From contig CM061914.1 of NCBI GenBank assembly GCA_031002005.1, positions 12,138,148-12,202,147 on the forward strand: 64,000 nt of DNA, read 5' to 3'. A model generated the notes under the pieces. It was not told where the DNA came from. It worked only from the letters and a program-made list of their open reading frames with translations, and did not search any database. Origin of the DNA: Vandiemenella viatica. Its lineage: Eukaryota; Arthropoda; Insecta; Orthoptera; Morabidae. This document shows, in pieces, positions 56,140 through 64,000 of the stretch (its first letter is position 1; each line of letters begins with the position of its first letter). The position numbers and the translations under genes were made by a program.

Positions 56140-58605
56140 TTAGACCTGCTACTGAGTATACCTCTTGGGGAGAAATTAAATTCATACTCAGATTTCAGAG
56201 GTGAGAATAGAATGATCATCGGTGGGGATTTAAATTTACCAGGTGTAAACTGGGAAGGAAATAAGATAAATAACACAAGGGAACAAAGATTTGCAAATAC
56301 CTTAAGGGAAGGAGGATTTACATAAGTGGTAGAGCAAAACACGAGGACAAAATATTTTGGATATATTATTAATAAAGACCGATGATAATGTTGTGAGGTG
56401 TCAAGTAACGGAAGGAATAAGTGATAATTAAGCTGTTCTGATGGCATTAGAGGATTCAGTGAACAATCAGACAAAATTGAAGGGGGAAATAAGTACAATT
56501 ATAAAAAGGCACAGGTTTCAAATTTGAAAAGATATTTCAGAGAATAATTCAGCAAATGGAAGGAAGGCTCAGGTACAGTAGAGTCAAGGTGGGAAGAGTT
56601 CAAGGAGATAATAAAGGGGGAAGAAAAATTTATTCCAAGGCAGAAAATAAAGAGAAGTAGAGAACCTATGTAATATAATAGGGAAGTGAGGAGGTTAAAG
56701 AGGTTGGTAAGAAAAGTTAAGAGACAGCAGGGTAGTAGGGAATATTTAAAACAACTAAACAAGGATTTAATAACGGCAAAGAAAATGGCTAAAGATGGGT
56801 TTATGAAGAGTATTGTCAGTGCAGGAGGACCATTGACTGATGCATATAGAAATTTCTATGGCTGTATCAGGAAACTGAGGGGAAGGGAGGGTGTAGAGAC
56901 ACTTATAGATAAGGATGGAGAAGAAGTTACTGACGATTTGAAAAAGGCAGAGATTTTAAGTAACTGGTTCAGTGAAAGCATTAGGGACAATGAATCAGAA
57001 ACAGGAGGGTCTAATTCGGAGAACGAGCTTAACAACACAATTAGAAATGACGGTAGGAAAAAATTTGATATTCATCCTGAGGAAATCATGAAGGAAATAA
57101 GAAAGCTGAAAAAACATAAAGGGGCTGGTGAAGATAATATTACTACAGATATCTTAAAGATAGCCGGATGTGACATTGTACCTTATCTTGAAATATTATT
57201 TAAATTGAGTCTAGATACTTGCTGCTTACCACAGGACTGGAAAAGTGCGATAGTAGTGCCGGTACATAAAGGAGGGGTGAGAAATAGAATTGAAAATTAC
57301 AGGCCAATCAGTTTTACATCAGTGGTAGGTAAATTAATGGAAAGTTTGATATGCAACTACCTCAGAATTATATGTGAGGAACGTAAGTGGTTTTCAAGTA
57401 GGCAAGGATATTCATGCAAATCTCAGTTGGTGGGATATGTGCAAGATATTTCAGATGAAATGGACAAGGGGGGGCAAATTGATAATGTAGCACTAGATCT
57501 GTCAAAGGCGTTTGACAGAGTGAGTCATAAAGTGGTAGTAAATAAGGTAAAAATGTTTGGAGTGGATCAGAAAGTGATTTGCTGGGTAGAAGAATTTTAA
57601 AAGGTAGAAAACAGTAAGTTAGGGTTGAAAATGCATTATAAAAAGAAGTGGATGTAAAAATGGGAGTGCCGCAGTGTAGCGTTTTGAAACCATTGCTATT
57701 CATTACTCTAATTAATAATTGAAATTAGATTGTTTGCAGATGACATAATGCCGTATAAAAGGATCAAAACGATAGAGGACTGTAAACAGTTGCAGGGTGA
57801 TCTGGACAGGATATTTAGTTGGGTTGGTAAGCACGGGATGAAGATAAATGCAAAGAAGAGTCAGTTTATTAGATACACAAATAAAAAACAAAAGGTTAAT
57901 TATGAATATAAGGATTGCTTGCTGAAGACTTGAAATGTAAATATCTTGGTATTACATTTGATAACAAGCTTAACTGGGCGGAACACGTTGAACAGGTTTC
58001 AAAATTCCGCACTTGTGGAGAGAATGATAAGGGGATATACAAGAGAAGTAAGGGAATTAGGTTACAAATATTTGGTCAGACCATTGCTAAAATATGGTAG
58101 TGTAGTATGGGACCACCATTTTGCATATCAAATACAGGAATTGGAGAGGGTGCAAAAAAGGGCTGCAAGATTTGTTTCTGGAAATTATCGTAGAATGTAA
58201 TCAGTGACGGATATGATAAAGGAGCTGGTATGGGATTAATTGCAAGACAGGAGGATGATGAAGAGGGTCATGGGAGTGTACATGGCGTATACTGGTCATG
58301 ATGCATGGAAGGATATTGGTGTAGGTAAAAAGTAGTGTATGGAAGGGAAAATATGACCGTGACCACAAGCTGGCACTCGATTTCAGGCAGAAGGGTGTGA
58401 GAAGAATCTCTTTTTTAGGTAAGTGTATCTGGGATTGGAATGATTAACCAAGGGTAGTGATGAGTGAGTTGCCGAAAACTTTGAAAGAAATTAAAGTTTG
58501 CAGAGGGCAAATGTTGGTAGGTGAAGAATTGGGGGAAGATGGGTGTGTGGGGAAATTGCCCCCTGGAGGATGTGTTCCATTGCAATAAAATTAAATTAAA
58601 TGTGT
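56140..58605 (+). mobile_element. CR1/jockey-like LINE, copy 2
   Basis: 5'-truncated within the endonuclease region. It has coding remains to about 58500 and an A/T-rich end near 58605. Parallel to copy 1 (24569-27672) over about 1.7 kb, without the mariner insertion, which confirms the insertion site in copy 1. Confidence 0.8.
56150..58500 (+). pseudogene. CR1/jockey-like endonuclease/RT, broken
   Basis: The endonuclease end reads RMIIGGDLNLPGVNWEGN (56212-56265). The longest open stretch (56686-57600, 304 codons) contains HKGAGEDNITTDILKIAG, LPQDWKSAIVVPVHKGGV, IENYRPISFTSVVGKLME, GYSCKSQLVGYVQDISDEMD and VALDLSKAFDRVSHK (motif A, Asp near 57499). FADDIMPYKR carries the active-site FADD near 57735. 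RVQKRAARFVSGNYRRM closes at 58200. Stops and frameshifts occur at 56323, 57600, 57720 and 58200. Compared with copy 1 it keeps KHKGAGEDN, so copy 2 is the better witness of the family. Confidence 0.8.
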
Positions 58606-59275
58606 CATATAGAGACCTAAATCAGACTCAATAGAGGAATCTAAGAAGTAGGTGCGTCGCGAAAAAAATGTCGATTACAGTGTACATGTGGCGCAGACAG
58701 TGCTAAATCAGATTATATAGAGGAGTCTAATAACTAGTGCGCCGCGAAACAGATGTTGATCACAGTGTATATTCAGCGTATAGAGCGCTAAAAGAGATTC
58801 TATAGGGGCTGTTTGAGCGCCCGCGTGCAATACCGATTATGCCGCCCCCTGTCTAACTACAGCGAGTGGCCGATTTATGAAATTTCAGAACCGGGTAAAA
58901 AAAAACTGAGTTTGCCGCCCCTTCGAACATTATTTGCCGCCCCCATTGTTGCCATCCCGAGTGTCGCAGGGCGCCTGAAGCAGCTGCTGAGCTAAAAAAA
59001 AAGGTCGTCCGCTACATAATACGCCGCAAATTTCGTCGCGACAATGGAGTGGCAACTATCGCGGGGCGGCGACTGTCGATCACTCATTTTGCCGCCCCCC
59101 TCGATGTGCCGCCCACGTGCGGTGCACGCCTTGCACACCCGCTTACGGCGGCCCTGTATAGGGGAATGTAATATGTAGGTGTGCCGCGAAACAGATGTCG
59201 ATTACAGTGTGTATGTGGCGTATAGACCTCTAAATAAGATTCTATTTAGGAATCTGATAAGTAGGTTGTAACATT
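58600..59275. repeat. Tandem repeat, 85-86-bp unit, about 3.5 copies, interrupted
   Basis: Units start near 58652, 58737 and 59179 (GTGCGTCGCG, GTGCGCCGCG, GTGTGCCGCG). Each is followed by GTNGATNACAGTGT and ends in AGATTNTATANAGGANTCTA. The spacing is 85 bp, and 86 bp once the MITE and its duplication are removed. Confidence 0.8.
58809..59156. mobile_element. GC-rich hAT-type MITE in the 85-bp repeat
   Basis: 348 bp with an 8-bp duplication TATAGGGG (58801-58808 and 59157-59164). The right end, read as its complement, starts CAGGGCCGCCGTAAGCGGGT, a hAT-like end. The left end matches it only loosely (GAGCGCCCGCGTGCAA against AAGCGGGTGTGCAA). The word GCCGCCCC recurs. Non-coding. Confidence 0.75.
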
Positions 59276-59395
59276 ATAATATATGCTACATGTTATATTG
59301 TTTTTTATTGCAGTTAAATAATTAATACAAGTTCTAACCCGGTCGCCACGAACTAAATGTTGGAAAATGTTCTGAAACGTTTAGGTTTCAATGTA

Positions 59396-60685
59396 CGAGG
59401 GTGAGTCCAATGAAAACCTGAAATTTGTAATAAAAAAATCGAAATTTCGCGCCGTTGTCCTGTAAGCGTGCTCCAAGCAGCGTGCAGAATGGCCTGTAGG
59501 TGGCAGCATAGTGCAGATGCACAACTACCGTCGCAGTATCAGTATAAAGATGGCTGCCCCACTTGAGACTTGCACCACGGAAGAACAGCGTTTTGTTATT
59601 CGGTTTTTGAGTAGTGAAGGTGTGAAACCTATTGTAATTCATCGAAGAATGAAGGTTCAGTATGGTGATGCATGTTTGTCACAGCAGCAAGTCTACGAAT
59701 GGAGTAGGAAGTTCGCAAATGGAGGGACTTCAGTGGAAGATGCTCCTCGTCCAGTCCAGGCACAACGAGTTGTGATTCCACAGAACATTGCAGCAGTTGA
59801 AGCCATAGTGATGGAAAACCGCGGAGTGACACTGAATGACATTGCAGCATGTTTAAAGATTAGTCATGGTTCAGCACACCACATTGTGCATGATGTGCTC
59901 CAGTTTCACAAAGTGTCTGCAAGATGGGTCCCACGTCAGCTGACTCCTGAAATTAGAGAACGACGTGTTGATGCTTGTGAAGAACTTCTTCGGCGCTTTG
60001 AACGAGAAGGTGATGGCTTCCTTGCAAGAATCGTTACTGGGGACGAAACCTGGGTTCACTTCCACCAACCGGAAACGAAGAGAGCGAGCAAGGAATGGCG
60101 CCATTCCTCATCACCAAAACCAAAGAAGTTTCGAACAGAACCATCAGCAGGGAAGGTTATGCTGACTCTCTTTTGGAACGAGAAAGGCGTCATTTTGGAG
60201 CATTACATGCCTAGAGCGACCACTGTCACCAGTGCATCATACACAGATCTCCTAAAAAATCATCTTCGGCCTGCAATCAAATCAAAGCGACGTGGATTGC
60301 TGTCATCAGGTGTCCTTTTGCAACATGACAATGCAAGTCCCCACACTGCCCATATAAAAGTTGCAACAATCACAGACCTGCATTTTGAGTATCTTCCTCA
60401 TTCACCATACTCACCAGACCTTGCCATATGTTTGGACCACTCAAAGAAGCAATGGGAGGAAAGAAGTTCCGTTTTGATGAAGAGGTACGCCACGCGGTGC
60501 ATGAGTGGTTGCGCGGACTACCAAAAGAATTTTTTTCTAAAGGAATTTATGCACTTTGTAAGCGCTGGAGGACTTGCATTGAGCGTGGGGGAGATTGTGT
60601 TGAAAAGTGATACAGCTTTGTACCACTTCTGCACAATAAGTAATATTTAAAAAAATATTTAAGGTTTTCATTTGACTTACCCTCG
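59396..60685 (+). mobile_element. mariner transposon, third copy
   Basis: 1,290 bp flanked by TA (59394-59395 and 60686-60687). Ends are CGAGGGTGAGTCCAATGAAA (left) and CGAGGGTAAGTCAAATGAAA (right, complement), two mismatches. Confidence 0.93.
59511..60610 (+). pseudogene. mariner transposase, one deletion from intact
   Basis: Open for about 300 codons. Start: MQMHNYRRS, or the later Met in MAAPLETCTTEEQRFVIRFL at 59550, which is the more usual length. Paired helix-turn-helix regions fall at about residues 25-125. The first catalytic Asp is in TGDETWVHFHQPETK (about 60040) and the second in LLQHDNASPHTAH (about 60320). After YSPDLA at about 60420 the frame shifts. The SPDLAPxDYH-type block is incomplete, so the third catalytic Asp is absent. 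The C-terminal end (MFGPLKEAMGGKKFRFDEEV to VEK) continues in another frame to 60610. It differs from the mariners at 25 kb and 46.8 kb, so three mariner lineages occur. Confidence 0.88.
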
Positions 60686-60687
60686 TA

Positions 60688-61089
60688 ATAAGACATAAGC
60701 ATTTGCAATTCAAGTAACCCATTTAACCGTCAGCAGATGTTTTGTGTGACGACCACTTTACATATTGACCATGAATTTTAATTGTGACTTTGTATTCCTA
60801 AAGATGCAGGTTCCTGCATTTGTTAACACTTCCACTTCCTCGATAATGCTTTGATTACCAACAGTTATTGATTACGCGAATTCACCAACACAGTGCTTCA
60901 CAATGAAGTGGTTGTCATTATTCTACTTCACCACCTACTTTCACTGTTCTGACTATTTATCCTCACGCACTTATGATAGCATACTCCACTTTCCTTTCTG
61001 CGCTGAACACAATACACACGCTGCCTCCTGGCAAAACACGTCCGCTCTCCTTTTAGACTGCCGACTTTGTCACGTGACCCTTCCGCCAC
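60688..61089. other. Unassigned sequence
   Basis: No gene or repeat was recognised between the mariner and the jockey-type LINE. Confidence 0.4.
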
Positions 61090-61104
61090 AGATATACCTT
61101 GTAT

Positions 61105-61852
61105 CCTGACAACCTTCTTTTCAACTGTCAGCGTTTTGGACATGTTTTAAAGAACTGCAAAAATGCCTCCTGTTTGTTTGAAGTGTGCCGGGAAGCATGA
61201 TACCAACCAATGCACCTCACAAAAGGGAAAAGATGTAGCCAAATGCTCCAACTGCGGAGGGGGCCACGTGGCAAGCCATAAAGGCTGCCCAGCCTTTAAA
61301 AGGGCTCGGGACCGGCAAAGTTGATTTTTGACAGAGAAGGAAAATTCGCCTCCATGTCGTAACCAAACCCAAAAAGGAAACCCCCTAGGCACCACGCCAG
61401 CTGCAGAGCAGGAACGATAACAAATCCCAGAAGGTTCCAAGACGACCAACAACAGGAAACAACACAAGGCTAAGTCACAATCCCAGTAAGAAGTCAAACA
61501 GAAGGAAAAGGAAACAAGCCAATCAGCAACCCCAGAGACACAACGACGCAAAATCGCTGTCTGCCAACGGCGACAATCCAGCTGACGCCCCCTCAATCTC
61601 CGTTTGTGGCACTGCTGCAATTCAACTGATCGAGTACTCGCAGGGCAATCCAAAACCACCAAGCAAAGAAGAACTGCTAGTACCAACCAGAGAAGCCACT
61701 CAGACGCAACCGAAGACTGCACGAATGGCATGCTAGAGTCCATCATGAATATGATGATGTGCACCCTCACAGAGCAGATTGGAAATCTGGCCGTTGCAAT
61801 AAAGAAAGCATTGGCTGCCCCAAAGTGCGCGCATTGTAGCCACGATGAATAG
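61105..61852 (+). pseudogene. jockey-type Gag (ORF1), frameshifted
   Basis: Zinc knuckles of jockey-like ORF1 can be read: NCQRFGHVLKNC (about 61118), then after a one-base shift CLKCAGKHDTNQC (about 61174-61212) and CSNCGGGHVASHKGC (about 61245-61290). A Gln/Lys-rich tail with several shifts ends CAHCSHDE at 61852. The N-terminal part is missing. The stop overlaps the ORF2 ATG at 61845, the compact arrangement typical of LINEs with coupled ORFs. Confidence 0.7.
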
Positions 61853-63615
61853 AATCCGCAAAATGCACTCCCTCACTTTTTGCATTTGGAATGGTTATAG
61901 AATATATGGCAAACTGCTCCAATTCAGGCAGGTTCATCCTAGAGCAGACTGTAGACGTGTGTCTGGTGACCAAGACACATCTGAAACAAGGACTGCGCGC
62001 CTCTGTAGCGAACTGCATCTGCTATCGGTGGTACAGACCCACTGCTGGAGGAGGAGTTGCTCGTACAACAAAAGAAATATCCCTCACCACGAAATTACAG
62101 TACCAGCACCACAGCAGATAGAAACCGTCGGTGTCGAGATAGTGACCGCCAATGGCAAACTAATGGTAGTTTCTACCTATCCCCCCTCCCCCCCGTAGGA
62201 TACTAGAGGGGGCTGACTTCACAGCTTTAGCCACCACCAGAGGCAAACTCCTGATTGGAGGGGACCTAAATGCCAAGTAAGGAAATAGCATACAAAACAC
62301 TAGTGCGTCAGCATTTGGAATACTGTTGTGGAATTTGGGATCTGTATCGCAAGGGATTGATTGACACATTAGAGAAAGTACAGAGAAGAGCCGCTCGATT
62401 CGTGACTGCTAGTTACAGTCCTTACGTAAGTGTCACAGAGCTGATTCGTGGGTTGGGCTGGGATTGTTTGGCGGACAGACGACGTCGTTTTCGTTTGAAT
62501 TTGCTGGAGAATATGCGAAAATCTTTAAGTTACGAGTGCAACGAAATACTTCTTCCGCCAACCTATTTAGGTCGCAATGACAGGAGGGATAAGATTAGAG
62601 AAATAAGATGCCATACTGATTCATTTATGTATTCCTTCATTCCTCGATCTGTTCGGGATTGGAATGCGCAGAATTAGGATTGGTGCTTAGCACCCTCTGC
62701 CACCCACAGTATTTGTGATTTGCGGAGTATAGATGTAGATGTAGACTGGAACAGTAGGGTTGCTAACCAGGCGGGTAAAGCACTGCGAAGACTAACAAAC
62801 AGATACGACATGTGTGTGGCCGGCCCTGGGGAGCCTACGCATTATCCCGGCGCTGGAGGAAGACCGGACGTACTTGACATACTCGTAACGAAAGGTATTC
62901 CCGGCTTTGTGGCTACCTTTACCATTGACCGGCTGTCGTCAGACCACTGCCCAGTACTGGTGATCAACATCGGACCCTGGCAAACGCTGGAAGAAACCAT
63001 GCCCAATTATTATAAAACCAAATGGAGATGCCATCAACAGTTACTTAAAGACGAATTCACTGCTGCCGCCGATACAGGCAACATCGATGAAACTATCCAG
63101 AAATTTGAAACAGCAGTATGCAACGCCTCTGCGGCCACGACACCACTAACAACACCCAAGCATGCATCCTCACAACTTCCGCCTCAAGTAGTGGCGCAAA
63201 TAAGACATAAAAATAGGGTTGCGAAAGACTGGAGGTTAACAAGGAACCTTCTTACGAAACGACTTTTAAACCGCCTACAGAGAGAGCTAAAGGTTTCCCT
63301 GACAGAACATAGAAATAGGGAATGGGGTGCCCGCATCTCTATGCTCAACCCGGACGATAAATCACTTTGGAAGCAGACTAGGAGGTTCACCCGACACAGG
63401 AAACGACTGACACCATTCCATGGCGGGAGAGGACTTTTATATAGCCCTTAGGATAAGGCTAAGGCCCTAGCGGACACCTTCGAAGGAACTTCCGGTCAGC
63501 AAATACCAACCTGAATCACCGCCATCTGAATACAGTACGCCGTCAACTACAAGTCTTTCTCAACGCGGAAGTTTGAGTTTGAAAACGAGCCAATCACCGC
63601 TGAGGAAGGGTTTAA
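61845..63615 (+). pseudogene. jockey-type ORF2, endonuclease and pre-RT part
   Basis: Starts MNRIRKMHSLTFCIWN. Frame shifts follow, with FILEQTVDVCLVTKTHLKQG (61930-61989, the ETH-like catalytic block, here KTH), RPTAGGGVA, and GGDLNAK at about 62258-62278 (the GGDxN block). There the LINE fragment interrupts it. It resumes with DWNSRVANQAGKALRRL near 62748, HYPGAGGRPDVLDILVTKG (about 62840-62896) and SSDHCPVLV (about 62937-62963, catalytic SDH). A 243-codon frame then runs to 63451. Catalytic blocks are mostly recognisable; the reading frame is broken in at least four places. Confidence 0.75.
62277..62750 (+). mobile_element. 3' fragment of another LINE inserted in the jockey-type endonuclease
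   Basis: An open stretch (62270-62677) reads AYKTLVRQHLEYCCGIWD, TLEKVQRRAARFVTASYS, VTELIRGLGWDCLADRRRRF and FMYSFIPRSVRDWN, the C-terminus of jockey/CR1-like RT. It is followed by a short 3' UTR ending in a GTAGATGTAGATGTAGA microsatellite-type tail. It splits the endonuclease after GGDLNAK. About two codons of the host element appear lost at the junction, and no target duplication was seen. Confidence 0.75.
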
Positions 63616-63845
63616 AAAAAAATGGCCATACAGCCAGCTCAAGTATGAGGTTTCAGTGCTTTCCAGTGCTTTCAGTTTCACCATGTGTATATTGTCTTTC
63701 ACGAAATTCTAGACACCACACAGGACGGACATGGCAAGCACACTCACATACAACACTTAAACACCCATGCCCTCAACCGAACTCGAACCGGCGACCTTCG
63801 CCTTGTGGGGCCATTATTCTAGCCCCTATGCTACCGAAGCCGGCT
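63609..63845 (-). mobile_element. tRNA-derived SINE
   Basis: 237 bp on the minus strand with a 9-bp duplication CTGAGGAAG (63600-63608 and 63846-63854). An A box TAGCATAGGGGC is at 63822-63833 and a B box GGTTCGAGTTC at 63779-63789, spaced as in a tRNA gene. The minus-strand end is a T run (63613-63623 region), like a polymerase III terminator. Removing it restores the jockey-type frame (ITAEE into VAGCFSNLSPRK). Confidence 0.85.
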
Positions 63846-64000
63846 CTGAGGAAGTAGCCGGATGTTTTTCTAATCTTTCCCCTCGCAAGGCTCCGTGACA
63901 GGACAAGGTTACCAACCTTCCCACAATCTACCACCTGAGGCGATAACGTACCTAGCAGCGACCTTCAACAAAATTCTAAGACTGCAAAAATACCCTCGAA

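Larger units (their letters stand above)
61090..64000 (+). mobile_element. jockey-type LINE, interrupted twice, running off the window
   Basis: Gag zinc-knuckle region, then endonuclease, then the pre-RT region in order on the + strand. It is cut by a LINE fragment (62277-62750) and a SINE (63609-63845). The RT proper would lie beyond 64000. Pieces are close to each other in style but frameshifted. Confidence 0.8.

Overview
The window reads as nuclear DNA of a large, repeat-rich arthropod genome, most likely an insect. One intron-split host gene can be seen: the C-terminal half of POLDIP2 (polymerase delta-interacting protein 2), on the + strand, in four exons at 30589-30766, 35240-35403, 35633-35838 and 54287-54425. 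Nearly everything else is mobile or repetitive DNA. An env-bearing Ty3/gypsy (errantivirus-type) retroelement, several mariners, a Tc1-like element, Penelope-like elements and RTE, jockey and CR1-like LINEs fit an insect, possibly a hemimetabolous one with a big genome. That last point is inference.

Left part (1-17 kb): a degraded Penelope-like element (PLE) on the + strand is split twice. A young 9.84-kb gypsy/errantivirus-type element (1640-11481, 836-bp LTRs, 4-bp ACAC duplication) sits beside the codons of the PLE reverse-transcriptase active-site box. A degenerate hAT-like DNA transposon (12215-16010) sits at the start of the PLE GIY-YIG region. The retroelement has open gag and env, but its pol carries two lesions: a gap that removes the first catalytic Asp of reverse transcriptase, and an in-frame stop before the integrase C-terminal domain.

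Middle-left (17-28.4 kb): RTE-type LINE remains lie on both strands, and a nearly full-length RTE splits what looks like an old gypsy element. A three-level nest follows: a Tc1-like element holds a CR1/jockey-like LINE, which holds a mariner.

Host gene and introns (30.6-54.5 kb): POLDIP2 exons encode the C-terminal ApaG-like (DUF525) domain. The final intron is 18.4 kb and holds a LINE, PLE pieces, a 167-bp satellite array split by a hAT element with GCCGAA-rich ends, a 47/48-bp minisatellite, an irritans-type mariner and a second, internally deleted hAT-like copy inside a PLE. A poly-G-bearing Harbinger-like MITE and a foldback element lie in the preceding intron.

Right part (54.5-64 kb): AT-rich intergenic DNA, a second copy of the CR1/jockey-like LINE, an 85-bp tandem repeat interrupted by a GC-rich hAT-type MITE with an 8-bp duplication, another mariner, and a jockey-type LINE that is itself interrupted by a second LINE fragment and by a tRNA-derived SINE.

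Family assignments rest on motifs read from translations and on terminal repeats and target-site duplications located by eye. No database search was run.
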